From assembly GCF_000820225.1 (NCBI RefSeq), contig NZ_CDDK01000049.1:35242-99241 (forward strand): 64,000 nucleotides of DNA, written 5' to 3'. Each line of letters begins with the position of its first letter. Position 1 is the stretch's first letter. The notes under the pieces are model-generated. The model did no database searches, was not told the origin of the DNA, and was given only the letters and a program-made list of their open reading frames with translations. Origin of the DNA: Aeromonas veronii bv. veronii (GTDB taxonomy: Bacteria; Pseudomonadota; Gammaproteobacteria; Enterobacterales; Aeromonadaceae). Shown here one piece after another: positions 56,144 through 64,000 of this stretch. The position numbers and the translations under genes are program-made.

Positions 56144-57550
56144 CTATTTATCCGCCTTGCCCGCGGCATCGGCAAGTTTGGCCAGCTGTTTGTCATACCA
56201 GGCCACCGGGCGGTTCTCATCTTCCGCCCGCTCTTTGCGCCGGATGGCGTTGCGCACCGCCATGGCGCCCAGCCAGCGAAATGGCTCGGGCGGAAAATAG
56301 CCGCGCGGGCCGCTGACCAGCGCGCAGTCGCGCCACGGCTTGTCCGCTTCCCGCACTTCATCGCGCACCAAGGCCGCCAGGATCTGGCCGCCCATCCAGC
56401 TCTGGGCCACCCCGTTGCCGGAGTAGCCGAGGCCATAGACGATATTGGGCTGCCCTCGCCAGTGGCCGAAGAAGGGGAGGCCATCCACCGAGCGGTCGGA
56501 GGCGCCGCACCAGCTGGCGGCGATGGGCACCTCTTTGAGCGCCGGAAAGAAGCGGCGCAGGGTGCGGGTGAGAGGGGCAAGATAACGGCTCGGCGCATCG
56601 AACTCGGCCAGATGGCGGTTGGCAAAGGCGAAGGTATTGCCCCCCTTGCCCAGCATCAGCCGCCCTTGCGGGGTGGAGCGGTAGTAATGGACAAAGGTGC
56701 GGCCATCCACCACGCTGCGGCCGTGCTCAAGCTGCTGGGCAGCCAGTGCATCCGGTGCGGGGTCGGTTATCACCATATCGGAGGAGACCAGCACTATGCT
56801 GCGGCGAAACTCGCGAAAGTGCTGCACCATGGCACTGTTGAGAGCCAGCACCACCTTGCGGGCACGCACCTCGCCCTGTGGCGTTTGCACCCGCGCTGGC
56901 TGGCCCGCCTCAAGGCGCTGCATGGGGGAGTGCTCATAGACCTCGATCCCCAGTTCCCGCGCTACCCGCAGCAGGCCGCGCACCAACAGTGCCGGTTGCA
57001 CCGAGCACGCGTGGGGGCTGTAGAGCCCCTCCAGATGAACGTGGGAGCCGCTCTGGCTCGCCAGTTCACCCTCTTCAATCGCCTGCCACTGGTTAAGGTC
57101 TGCGCGCTTGAGTTCCTGCAATACCGGCTCCATCAGGCCGCGCTGTGCCTCGCTGGTGGCGGTGTAGCAGGTGCCCTCGACCCTCAGCTCTGCCTCTATG
57201 TTGTGCGTTTCGCAGAAGTGGGCGATCTCGTGTACCGCCTGCTCTGATCTTTGTACCAGCCAAGCGGCCTGCTGCTCTCCAAACAGGCGTTTTAAGGTCA
57301 GGTATTTGGCCGACCAGGTGAGCAGGCAGCCGCCGTTGCGCCCGGAGGCGCCGCTGCCGCAGCGATCTTTTTCCAGCACTATGACGTGCAGGTGGGGCTC
57401 GGTCTGTTTAAGGGTGATGGCGCTCCACAGCCCGGTAAAGCCGCCACCGACGATGCAGACATCGGCCTCGTGGTTGCCGACTAGGGGCGTGGGCGGTGCG
57501 GGTTGTTCGGCGGCGAGCGCTTCGGCCAGCCAGAAGGGGAGAGTGGACAT
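56144..57550 (-). CDS. FAD-dependent oxidoreductase of the aminophosphonate locus (DAO family)
   Basis: A 468-residue D-amino-acid-oxidase-fold flavoenzyme. The FAD motif is VCIVGGGFTGLWSA (residues ~30-44), a family segment is GSGASGRNGGCLLTW, and the C-terminal substrate/FAD part is YGLGYSGNGVAQSWMGGQ. It resembles the putative aminophosphonate oxidoreductases associated with AEP operons, which would oxidise an aminophosphonate or an N-methyl derivative; the actual substrate is not shown here. It is the last gene of the ATPase-permease-oxidoreductase unit, 18 bp after the permease. GAGGAG lies five bases before the ATG at 57550. Confidence 0.85.
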   Translation of the reverse strand: MSTLPFWLAEALAAEQPAPPTPLVGNHEADVCIVGGGFTGLWSAITLKQTEPHLHVIVLEKDRCGSGASGRNGGCLLTWSAKYLTLKRLFGEQQAAWLVQRSEQAVHEIAHFCETHNIEAELRVEGTCYTATSEAQRGLMEPVLQELKRADLNQWQAIEEGELASQSGSHVHLEGLYSPHACSVQPALLVRGLLRVARELGIEVYEHSPMQRLEAGQPARVQTPQGEVRARKVVLALNSAMVQHFREFRRSIVLVSSDMVITDPAPDALAAQQLEHGRSVVDGRTFVHYYRSTPQGRLMLGKGGNTFAFANRHLAEFDAPSRYLAPLTRTLRRFFPALKEVPIAASWCGASDRSVDGLPFFGHWRGQPNIVYGLGYSGNGVAQSWMGGQILAALVRDEVREADKPWRDCALVSGPRGYFPPEPFRWLGAMAVRNAIRRKERAEDENRPVAWYDKQLAKLADAAGKADK

Positions 57551-57568
57551 GATGACTCCTCGATAAGG

Positions 57569-59305
57569 TTATTGGTGGCGCCAGCGCTGGGTGCGATCCA
57601 GCAGGGCGCGGCTCAAAAAGAGCTGGAGCAGCTTGACGGTGGCGGCGGCCAGCAGGATCAGGGTGGCCATGGCGGCGGCCGCGGCGGTATCGCCGGAATC
57701 CTCCATGTTGAGCACGGCGATGGAGGCGAGCACGCTGTCGCTCGAATAGAGGAAGATCACCGCCGAGGTGGTGGTCATGGCGTTGACGAACAGATAGATG
57801 AAGATTTCCAAGAGCGCTGGCAGGGAGGCGGGCAGGGTGACTCGCCAGAACGCCTTCCAGAGCGGAATGCGCAATGAGATGGCCACCAGCTCCAGCTCCT
57901 TGGGCAACTGCTTGAGGCTGGTCAGCGCTGTCATATGGCCCACGGTGTAGTAGTGGATGACGCAGGAGAGCACCATTAGTGGCAGGGTGCCGTAGAGGCC
58001 GCCAAAGAACGGATTGCCGTTGAAAAAGAAGATATAGCCCAGTCCCAGCACCATGCCGGGCACCGCCAGCGACAGCATGGCGAGCAGATGCAGCAGCTGG
58101 CGCAGCGGCGCAAAGTGGCGCCCCTTCTCCTGTGCCCAGGCCAGCACCATCACCAGCACAGTGCCGATAAGCGCGGTATAGAGGCCCAGCTGCAAGGTGT
58201 TGGTAAAGGGCTGCCAGCCGTAGACGCTGTTGCTGTCAAAGGCGTAGTGATCCAGCGTCAGCCCGAGGTTGTAGGGCCAGAACTGTACCAGGGAGCCGTA
58301 AACGGCCATGCCCACCAGCGCCAGAAACAGCAGGGCCCAGAGCGTGCACCAACCGAGCGCCAGCAGATCCCGCAGCCGATGGGGTTTGGGTTGATAGGGC
58401 ACCGCCTTGGTGCTGCTCTGCTCCTGCATCTTGCTGCGTACCCTGTGCTCCAGGGCAAAGCTCAACAGCGCCGGCAGCAGCAGGGTAACGCTGGCAACGG
58501 CGCCCAGCGAGAAGTTCTGCATCCCGATCACCTGCCGGTAGATGTCGGTAGCCAGCACGCTGTACTGGCCGCCAATCACCTTGGCAACTCCGAAGTCGCA
58601 GATGGTAAGGGTGAAGACGGCGATGGCGGCGCTGAGCAGGCCATAACGGGCGGTCGGCAGGGTGACGGTGACAAAGGTGCGCCAGCCGCTGCTGCCCAGC
58701 ACCCGGGAGGCTTCATAGAGGCGGGCATCGCTCTGACCGAGCGCCGTGATAAGGATCATCAGGGCGTGGGGGAAGCACCAGAAGCCAAGACCGATGACGA
58801 TGCCGATGGGGCCGTAGATGCTCTCGCCGCCGAGCAGCCCCTTGGCGATCCCCTGATTGCCAAACCAGTAGACCAGACTGATGGCGGGCAACAGGGAGGG
58901 CATCAACAGCGGGATCAAACCGATGAGGCGAAACAGGGGCTTGCCCGGCATGCAGGTGCGGGTGAGGGCATAGGCGTAGCCAAAGGCGATGGTCACCACC
59001 AGCGCGGTGATCAGCACCCCGAGCCAGAGGGTGTTGCCAATGGTGCGCCCCAGATGAGGGGAGTCGAAGTAGGCGCTGAAGTTGGCAAGGCCCACCCAGA
59101 GGCCGTTCTCATCCTGCAGGCTCTTTTGCAACATGGTGAGCAGTGGCAGCAAGAGGCCCCCCACCAGCAGGGCGATGCCGAGCACCAGCAGGATCAGTTG
59201 CAGCAGCTGATCCCGGCTCCAGCCGCGACAGAGCCGCTGCCAGCGAGAGTCTTGGCGGGCTGTCGCTGGCGGCAGCAGGGAGGAGGTCGCAAAGGGGGCA
59301 GTCAT
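57569..59305 (-). CDS. AEP ABC transporter permease, fused two-domain (PhnU-type)
   Basis: A 578-residue permease with about 12 helices and two copies of the binding-protein-dependent permease domain (residues ~60-270 and ~340-570), each ending in an EAA-type loop. A typical transporter has two separate permeases; here they are one polypeptide, as in the fused FbpB/AfuB-like group and PhnU2-type AEP permeases. Its ATG overlaps the ATPase stop (ATGA). It imports 2-aminoethylphosphonate together with the ATPase (59302) and the binding protein (60669), by context. Confidence 0.88.
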   Translation of the reverse strand: MTAPFATSSLLPPATARQDSRWQRLCRGWSRDQLLQLILLVLGIALLVGGLLLPLLTMLQKSLQDENGLWVGLANFSAYFDSPHLGRTIGNTLWLGVLITALVVTIAFGYAYALTRTCMPGKPLFRLIGLIPLLMPSLLPAISLVYWFGNQGIAKGLLGGESIYGPIGIVIGLGFWCFPHALMILITALGQSDARLYEASRVLGSSGWRTFVTVTLPTARYGLLSAAIAVFTLTICDFGVAKVIGGQYSVLATDIYRQVIGMQNFSLGAVASVTLLLPALLSFALEHRVRSKMQEQSSTKAVPYQPKPHRLRDLLALGWCTLWALLFLALVGMAVYGSLVQFWPYNLGLTLDHYAFDSNSVYGWQPFTNTLQLGLYTALIGTVLVMVLAWAQEKGRHFAPLRQLLHLLAMLSLAVPGMVLGLGYIFFFNGNPFFGGLYGTLPLMVLSCVIHYYTVGHMTALTSLKQLPKELELVAISLRIPLWKAFWRVTLPASLPALLEIFIYLFVNAMTTTSAVIFLYSSDSVLASIAVLNMEDSGDTAAAAAMATLILLAAATVKLLQLFLSRALLDRTQRWRHQ

Positions 59306-60396
59306 GGGCGCTCTCCTTCAAACAGCTGCATCGCCCCGGCAGGCCAGTGCAGCGAGCAGCGCATGCCGCTGCGCCAGCCACCCTGTTGGTGGCGGGGCAG
59401 CTCGTGGGTCGGGCGCTCCACCAGAATTTGCTGTGGGCCCAGATAGGTGTCGGCGGTGCAGATAAGACGCTGGGCAGCGCCGAGAAACTCCACCTGATCG
59501 ATGGTTGCTTCAACGCCATGTTGGCCAAGATACGGCTCGCTCGGCGCGCTCAGGGTGATAGCCTCGGGGCGGATCGCCACCTGCAATTTGCTGCCGGCCG
59601 CGGCCTGATTGGCGAGTTGCAGCGGTTGTTCGTTGAGGCGCACCTGAGTGGGGCTCAGCACCAGGGTCTCGAGGAAGTTCATGGTGCCGACAAAGCTTGC
59701 CACGAAACGGCTGGCAGGCTGGTGGTAGATCTCCTGCGGGGTGCCCACCTGCACGATGCGGCCGCCCTCCATCACCACGATGCGATCGGCCATGGTCAGC
59801 GCCTCTTCCTGATCGTGGGTCACCATGATGGTGGTGATGCCAAGGCGCTGCTGCAGGGCACGGATTTCGCTGCGAAGGTGGGTGCGCACCAGCGCATCCA
59901 GGGCGCTGAGCGGTTCGTCCAGCAACAACAGACCGGGGGAGAGGGCCAAGGCCCGGGCCAGCGCCACCCGCTGCTGCTGGCCGCCGGAGATCTGGCTCGG
60001 GTATTTGTGGGACTGGGCAGTGAGATCCACCAGCCCCAGCCAGTGATCGACCCGTTCCTTGATGAGATCCCGCGCCAGCCCCTGATTCTCAAGGCCGAAG
60101 GCGATGTTCTGGGCCACCGTCAGGTTGGGGAAGAGAGCATAGGACTGAAACACGATGCCAAAATCGCGCTCCTGGGGCGGTAGGCGGGAGATATTGCGCC
60201 CCCCTTGCCAGATCTCGCCGCTGTCCGGCAGATCCAGTCCGGCGATGGCTCTGAGCAGAGTGGTCTTGCCGCAGCCGGAGGGGCCGAGAAAGCAGATAAA
60301 CTCCCCCGGCTCAATGGTCAGAGAGATCCCCTTGAGGGCCTGAAAAGCACCGAACTGCTTGTTGAGATGTTGAATGTCCAGATAGGGCTGGGTCAT
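59302..60396 (-). CDS. AEP ABC transporter ATPase (PhnT-type)
   Basis: A 364-residue ABC ATPase of the Fbp/CUT-like group. Walker A GPSGCGKTT (~residue 38), Q-loop VFQSYALF, signature ISGGQQQRVAL, Walker B LLLLDEP and the switch His (MVTHDQEEAL) are all present, with a C-terminal TOBE domain (residues ~245-355) that often contacts regulators. It energises the fused permease. It is the first gene of the unit, preceded by a PhnR-type palindrome and a triple TGTCA array. Confidence 0.93.
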   Translation of the reverse strand: MTQPYLDIQHLNKQFGAFQALKGISLTIEPGEFICFLGPSGCGKTTLLRAIAGLDLPDSGEIWQGGRNISRLPPQERDFGIVFQSYALFPNLTVAQNIAFGLENQGLARDLIKERVDHWLGLVDLTAQSHKYPSQISGGQQQRVALARALALSPGLLLLDEPLSALDALVRTHLRSEIRALQQRLGITTIMVTHDQEEALTMADRIVVMEGGRIVQVGTPQEIYHQPASRFVASFVGTMNFLETLVLSPTQVRLNEQPLQLANQAAAGSKLQVAIRPEAITLSAPSEPYLGQHGVEATIDQVEFLGAAQRLICTADTYLGPQQILVERPTHELPRHQQGGWRSGMRCSLHWPAGAMQLFEGERP

Positions 60397-60416
60397 GGTT
60401 CGACTCGCTACTGATT

Positions 60417-60428
60417 TGGTATATACCA
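60417..60428. promoter_or_regulatory. PhnR-type operator 1 (ATPase-permease-oxidoreductase unit)
   Basis: TGGTATATACCA is a perfect 12-bp palindrome 20 bp before the ATPase ATG. The same core recurs at 61712, 62620 and 62756. GntR/HutC-type regulators such as PhnF bind closely similar TGGTATAGACCA sites. Confidence 0.8.
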
Positions 60429-60466
60429 GTTTGCGGGTGAAGTGTGACGGTCAGGTGATCGGGGGA

Positions 60467-60494
60467 TGACAGCTTGATGACAGTCAAATGACAT
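60467..60494 (-). promoter_or_regulatory. Pho box 1, three 11-bp-spaced TGTCA repeats
   Basis: On the minus strand, TGTCA occurs three times with exactly 11 bp between starts. The last two repeats read CTGTCATCAAGCTGTCA, close to the PhoB consensus. It lies 38 bp upstream of operator 1. Confidence 0.75.
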
Positions 60495-60576
60495 CGGGTC
60501 GCCAGCAAGTGGCTGGGCACTGTGCGAATGGACTAAGCATCGCTAATTGAAGGCAATACAAACTCGGGAAGTTAAA

Positions 60577-60611
60577 ACCAAAAAGCGAAGGCCAACAGCT
60601 GTTGGCCTTCG
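60577..60611 (-). terminator. Rho-independent terminator of the binding-protein gene
   Basis: CGAAGGCCAACAG (60586-60598) and its complement (60599-60611) form a perfect palindrome; on the minus strand CTTTTTGGTTTT follows. It lies 57 bp after the binding-protein stop. Confidence 0.85.
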
Positions 60612-60668
60612 ACTGGCAGTTTATTGGCGGCGGTGTGTCTGGCGTGAACAAACCGCCGCCCTTCACGC

Positions 60669-61688
60669 TTACTGTTTGGCTTCGGTCTTGCCGTCGAAGC
60701 TGGCGCTCCACTGGGCCAGGATGGCGTTACGCTCGCGGGCTGCCCAGCTAAAGTCGTTGTCGATCATCTGGCCTTTGATATCCGCCGGATAGCCCGCTCT
60801 CGGTTGGGCTACATCGGGGATGGCGACCACGGCGAACGACTTGTTGTAGAGGGCGTTGGCCTGTTCGGTGGCGGCAAAGTCGAGCAGCTGTTTGGCGGCT
60901 TCCAGCTTGGGGGTGCCCTTGATGATGGCGGCGGCTTCCATATCCCAGCCCGACCCCTCTTTCGGGAACACCACCTCGATGGGGGCACCCTTGGCTTTGA
61001 GGCTGGTAGCCGGGAAGTCGAAGGAGATACCGATCACCGTCTCGCCGCTGGCGGCCAGCTTGCAGGGGGCGGAGCCCGAGTGGGTGTAACGGTCGATGTT
61101 CTGGTGAAGGCCGTTCATAAATTGCCAGCCCTGCTGCTCGCCCATGGTCTGCAGCCAGCCCGCAACGCTCAGGTAACCGGTGCCGGAGGAGCTGGGGTTG
61201 GGCATGATCACCTTGCCCTTGTAGATGGGCTTGGTGAGGTCGGCCCAGCTGGTGGGCGCCGGGATCCCCTGTTTTTCCGCCTCTACCTTGTTGAAGCAGA
61301 TGGCGCTGAAGAAGGCGTCCAGACCGATCCAGTGCGGCTCGGCCTTGCTGTCGCGAAAACGGCTGTCGAGCTTATCCAGTCCTTTCGGTGCATAGGCATT
61401 GAGCATCTGCTGCTGATCGAGCTGCATCAGGCTGGTGGCGGCCAGTCCCCATACCACATCCGCCTTGGGCTGGGCTTTTTCTGCCAGCAAGCGGGCGGTG
61501 ACCACGCCGGTGGAGTCACGCACCCACTTGATGTTGATGTCCGGATGCTGGCGTTCGAACGCGGTTTTCAGCTCGTTGAGCTGCTCCGGTTCGAAGGCGG
61601 TGTAGACGGTGAGATCGGTCGCGGCCAGTGCCGGGGCGGTCATGGCAGCCAGCACGGCGGCGGCCAGCAGATGGGTTCCCTGTTTCAT
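60669..61688 (-). CDS. Periplasmic AEP-binding protein (PhnS-type)
   Basis: A 339-residue binding protein. Residues 1-23 are a signal peptide (ending TAPALAATDL), and the mature protein is of the iron/phosphonate-type family (DLTVYTAFEPEQLNELKTAFERQHPDI; GVVTARLLAEKAQPKADVVWG; FDFPATSLKAKGAPIEVVFPKEGSG). It would capture 2-aminoethylphosphonate for the ABC transporter. GGAG six bases before the ATG sets the start. It is a separate unit from the ATPase-permease, with its own terminator, operator and Pho box. Confidence 0.88.
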   Translation of the reverse strand: MKQGTHLLAAAVLAAMTAPALAATDLTVYTAFEPEQLNELKTAFERQHPDINIKWVRDSTGVVTARLLAEKAQPKADVVWGLAATSLMQLDQQQMLNAYAPKGLDKLDSRFRDSKAEPHWIGLDAFFSAICFNKVEAEKQGIPAPTSWADLTKPIYKGKVIMPNPSSSGTGYLSVAGWLQTMGEQQGWQFMNGLHQNIDRYTHSGSAPCKLAASGETVIGISFDFPATSLKAKGAPIEVVFPKEGSGWDMEAAAIIKGTPKLEAAKQLLDFAATEQANALYNKSFAVVAIPDVAQPRAGYPADIKGQMIDNDFSWAARERNAILAQWSASFDGKTEAKQ

Positions 61689-61711
61689 CCTCTTCTCCAG
61701 TTAAATTGGTT

Positions 61712-61723
61712 TGGTATAAACCA
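61712..61723. promoter_or_regulatory. PhnR-type operator 2 (binding-protein gene)
   Basis: TGGTATAAACCA differs from operator 1 at one position. It lies 23 bp before the binding-protein ATG and overlaps the expected transcription start. Confidence 0.75.
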
Positions 61724-61755
61724 GATTGGTCGAGAGAGAGGCTAGGGGATCTTTA

Positions 61756-61783
61756 TGACGTGACCGTGACAGCCCCGTGACGT
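61756..61783 (-). promoter_or_regulatory. Pho box 2, three 11-bp-spaced GTCA repeats
   Basis: On the minus strand the units CGTCA, TGTCA and CGTCA start 11 bp apart, the spacing of PhoB repeats. It lies 32 bp upstream of operator 2, the same order and nearly the same distance as Pho box 1 and operator 1. Confidence 0.6.
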
Positions 61784-61808
61784 TTTGCCGTTCCTGATTT
61801 ATCCGTGA

Positions 61809-62516
61809 CTAATCCTGGGTATCCACCTCGATCTCCAGGCTGTCGTGGCGCCAGTACTCCAGATCGAAGTCGAGCACCCGTCCGTGCTGATCGAAGTTGA
61901 GCCGCTCGAGGCGCAGGGCGGGTAGGCCGGCGGTGGCTCCCAGCGCCTTGGCCACTTCGTCCGGCAGGGCTGTCGGGAAGAAGCGCACCTGCATGCGGGC
62001 GTAGTGAAGATCGTAATGGGCCTGGTAGATCTCGGTCAGACTGCCGTTGAGATCCAGTGCCAGCAGGCCGGGCACCCGCTCAGGCAGGCAGTGGTTCTCG
62101 CAGTAGCAGATGGCGCGCCCGTTGGCGTAGCGCAGCCGTTTTAGCAGAAACAGGCTGTCGAACGGCTTGAGCTGCAGTTGCGCCATCAACGCGGGCGGTA
62201 CCGCCTGGCGGCTTTTCTCCAGCAGCTCGGTGTGCGGTTCTCCCCCTTGCTCCCGCACTATCTGGTGAAAGTTGGAGGTGCGTCTGGGGTTCAAGCGAAA
62301 GCGCGGCGGGGTGACGAACCAGCCGCGGCGATCCTCCCGATAGATAAGGCCGTTCGCCTCCAGCTGCACCAGTGCCTCGCGGATGGTGACCCTTGTGGTG
62401 CCATAGAGTTCCCCCAGCAGTCGCTCGGAGGGGAGCTTGTCGTTGGGGGCCAGACCCCCCGCCAGGATCTGGTTGGCGAGGGCATCCTTGATCTGCAGGT
62501 ATTGCGGTTTGCTCAT
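61809..62516 (-). CDS. phnR: GntR/HutC-family regulator PhnR
   Basis: A 235-residue regulator. The N-terminal GntR winged helix (residues ~1-70: [56 protein letters not shown]) is followed by a UTRA effector domain (~85-225). HutC-type regulators bind palindromes such as the TGGTA sites here. The location inside the AEP cluster indicates PhnR, probably relieved by AEP or a breakdown product. AGGGA five bases before the ATG at 62516 sets the start; the longer open frame is not used. It has an operator 104 bp upstream. Confidence 0.9.
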   Translation of the reverse strand: MSKPQYLQIKDALANQILAGGLAPNDKLPSERLLGELYGTTRVTIREALVQLEANGLIYREDRRGWFVTPPRFRLNPRRTSNFHQIVREQGGEPHTELLEKSRQAVPPALMAQLQLKPFDSLFLLKRLRYANGRAICYCENHCLPERVPGLLALDLNGSLTEIYQAHYDLHYARMQVRFFPTALPDEVAKALGATAGLPALRLERLNFDQHGRVLDFDLEYWRHDSLEIEVDTQD

Positions 62517-62532
62517 GAAAATCCCTGGTTTT

Positions 62533-62580
62533 GCAATAAGTTGTGCAATGAGTTGGGCAATGGGCTGGGCACAGGGCAGG
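62533..62580. repeat. Degenerate 12-bp tandem repeat in the phnR leader
   Basis: Four 12-bp units in a row: GCAATAAGTTGT, GCAATGAGTTGG, GCAATGGGCTGG, GCACAGGGCAGG. They lie 17-64 bp upstream of the phnR ATG. They are in frame with phnR (IAQL-like repeats if read) but upstream of the ribosome site. Confidence 0.55.
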
Positions 62581-62619
62581 TCATCTGCCCGGTCGTTACA
62601 CGGCAACATCAATATGCGT

Positions 62620-62631
62620 TGGTAGATACCA
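62620..62631. promoter_or_regulatory. PhnR-type operator 3 (phnR promoter)
   Basis: TGGTAGATACCA, a near-perfect palindrome 104 bp upstream of phnR. It suggests autoregulation, and it is closer to the phnR side of the phnR-phnW gap. Confidence 0.7.
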
Positions 62632-62755
62632 GAATCGCCCCTGTTGTTCAGGTTTCCTAGATTATCGCGATCCCGGCGCTGAAAATGAATTTTTTGTTGC
62701 ACGTAGCGCCACCCCTTTGACCTTGGCGGGGCAGTTACCCACAATGCGCTCATTC

Positions 62756-62767
62756 TGGTATATACCA
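62756..62767. promoter_or_regulatory. PhnR-type operator 4 (phnW promoter)
   Basis: TGGTATATACCA, identical to operator 1, ends directly before the AAAAGGAG ribosome site of phnW. A repressor here would block transcription at or just after the start. Confidence 0.8.
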
Positions 62768-62781
62768 AAAGGAGCGAAGTC

Positions 62782-63921
62782 ATGACCCATATTCCTGCGG
62801 CCCCTGCCGCCGTCGATTACCTGCTGCTGACCCCGGGCCCCCTCTCGACCACCGCGACTGTGCGTGCCGCCATGCTGCAAGACAGCTGCACCTGGGATGC
62901 GGACTACAACCAGGGGGTGGTGGAGCCCATCCGCCGCGAGCTGGTGCGCCTCGCCACCGGCCCGGAATATCAAAGTGACTACAGCGCCGTGCTGCTGCAG
63001 GGGAGTGGCAGCTATGTGGTGGAGAGTGTGCTGGGCTCGGCGATCGGCGTCGATGAGTGTCTGCTGATCATCAACAACGGCGCCTACGGTGCCCGCATGG
63101 GGGAGATGGCCCGCTGCCTTGGCCTGCGTCACCATGAGCTGGACTGCGGCGAGACCACCCGCCCGGAGCCCGCCGCCATCGAGGCGATGCTGGCGTGCCA
63201 CCCCGAGATCACCCATCTGGCCATGGTGCACTGCGAGACCACCACCGGCATGCTCAACCCCCTTGAGGAGGTGGCTGCGCTCTGCCAGCGCCGCGGCATT
63301 CGCCTTATCGTCGATGCCATGAGCAGCTTTGGCGGTATACCCATCGACATGGGACACCTTGGCATCGAGTTTCTCATCAGCTCGGCCAACAAGTGCATTC
63401 AGGGGGTGCCGGGCTTTGGCTTCGTCATCGCTCGCCGCGTGGCGCTTACGGCCTGCGCCGGTCGCGCCCGCTCGGTCTCCCTCGACCTGCACGCCCAGTG
63501 GCAGACCATGGAGCAGCAGGGGGGCAAGTGGCGCTTTACCTCGCCCACCCATACCGTGCTTGCCTTTGCCCAGGCGTTGCGCGAGCTGGACGAGGAGGGG
63601 GGCATCGCTGCCCGCCATCAGCGTTACAGTGAAAATCAGCGCACCCTGGTGGATGGCATGGCTGCCCTCGGCTTTGCGCCACTGCTGCCAGAACAGTGGC
63701 AATCTCCCATCATCACCGCTTTCTACTCTCCGGCCCACCCTGACTACCGCTTCGCCGATTTCTACCAGCGGCTCAAGGCGCAGGGCTTTGTCATCTATCC
63801 GGGCAAGGTCTCCCAAGCCGATTGCTTCCGTATCGGCAATATCGGCGACGTAACCCCTGAGCGGGTGCGCGATCTGCTCGCCGCCATGGCCAGCGCCTGC
63901 TACTGGCAGGGGGCTGCGTGA
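62782..63921 (+). CDS. phnW: 2-Aminoethylphosphonate-pyruvate transaminase PhnW
   Basis: A 379-residue PLP transaminase that converts AEP and pyruvate to phosphonoacetaldehyde and alanine. [19 protein letters not shown] is the family start, DAMSSFGG carries the PLP-contacting Asp, and [15 protein letters not shown] holds the PLP lysine. AAAAGGAG before the ATG is a strong ribosome site. It is divergent from phnR, and its stop overlaps the next gene by one base (TGATG). Confidence 0.95.
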   Translation: MTHIPAAPAAVDYLLLTPGPLSTTATVRAAMLQDSCTWDADYNQGVVEPIRRELVRLATGPEYQSDYSAVLLQGSGSYVVESVLGSAIGVDECLLIINNGAYGARMGEMARCLGLRHHELDCGETTRPEPAAIEAMLACHPEITHLAMVHCETTTGMLNPLEEVAALCQRRGIRLIVDAMSSFGGIPIDMGHLGIEFLISSANKCIQGVPGFGFVIARRVALTACAGRARSVSLDLHAQWQTMEQQGGKWRFTSPTHTVLAFAQALRELDEEGGIAARHQRYSENQRTLVDGMAALGFAPLLPEQWQSPIITAFYSPAHPDYRFADFYQRLKAQGFVIYPGKVSQADCFRIGNIGDVTPERVRDLLAAMASACYWQGAA

Positions 63922-64000
63922 TGACCAGCATGCTGGCTCAGGGTCGTGATCTGCGTGGCCGCGATTTGCATGACCATAAGCTGCACGGCCGCGGCCGTGC
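63921..64000 (+). CDS. Partial gene, probably phosphonoacetaldehyde hydrolase PhnX (right edge)
   Basis: Only 26 codons are visible, starting at the ATG that overlaps the phnW stop ([20 protein letters not shown]). By context it is the usual phnX partner, which splits phosphonoacetaldehyde to acetaldehyde and phosphate. The visible N-terminus is Arg/His/Asp/Leu-rich and repetitive (GRDL, GRDLH, HKLHG), not the HAD start, so it may be an extra leader before the hydrolase domain, or the real start may lie further on. Confidence 0.45.
   Translation, partial: MTSMLAQGRDLRGRDLHDHKLHGRGR

Overview
The window looks like chromosomal core of a facultatively anaerobic gammaproteobacterium, most probably an Aeromonas. 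The reasons are high G+C, protein sequences close to but distinct from the E. coli versions (YcaO, FocA, PflB, SdhCDAB, SucABCD, MdlAB, SulA, YcgN, YbcJ), a divergent metR/metE pair, and an aminoethylphosphonate locus. The genus is a judgement from protein resemblance, not from a search. I see no rRNA, tRNA, CRISPR array, prophage or transposase.

Layout. 1-9.7 kb: a methionine gamma-lyase-type gene cut by the left edge, a 2-oxoglutarate/Fe(II) oxygenase, an SDR-type reductase with a divergent LysR regulator, a lone LysR gene, and a minus-strand cluster (secreted isochorismatase-like hydrolase, pirin, MFS exporter) facing its own LysR regulator across a 22-bp dyad. 8.8-12.3 kb: metR and metE with a MetR box between them. 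12.4-15.7 kb: a solitary solute-binding protein, a LysR gene and a GH1 6-phospho-beta-glycosidase. 15.9-21.2 kb: ycaO, then focA-pflB behind an FNR-type box and -10; pflA does not follow. 21.7-28.3 kb: ycgN, sulA with a LexA box, a DUF4250 gene, glycogen/maltodextrin phosphorylase, a DASS carboxylate transporter and trxC. 28.5-35.0 kb: a hybrid histidine kinase (HisKA-HATPase-REC-REC-HPt) and the mdlAB ABC exporter. 35-43.2 kb: small housekeeping and poorly known genes (DUF4442, ybcJ, a repeat protein, DUF429, pdxY, gldA, two GNATs, a Nudix protein, DUF5718, a DUF4377 lipoprotein). 43.3-54.7 kb: gltA divergent from sdhCDAB-sucABCD, most of the TCA cycle in one block. 54.7-55.9 kb: an AT-rich islet with one orphan membrane-protein gene, bracketed by inverted copies of a 31-bp REP-like element. 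56.1-64 kb: 2-aminoethylphosphonate (AEP) uptake and breakdown: an FAD oxidoreductase, a fused ABC permease, an ATPase, a binding protein, the GntR regulator PhnR, transaminase PhnW, and the start of what is probably phnX.

The most informative non-coding signal is in the AEP locus. Four copies of a TGGTA-centred 12-bp palindrome sit upstream of the four transcription units. Two of those units also carry triple TGTCA arrays with 11-bp periodicity (Pho boxes) 32-38 bp before the palindrome. This predicts combined control by phosphate starvation and by PhnR. The least explained coding region is the AT-rich islet at 54.7-55.9 kb.
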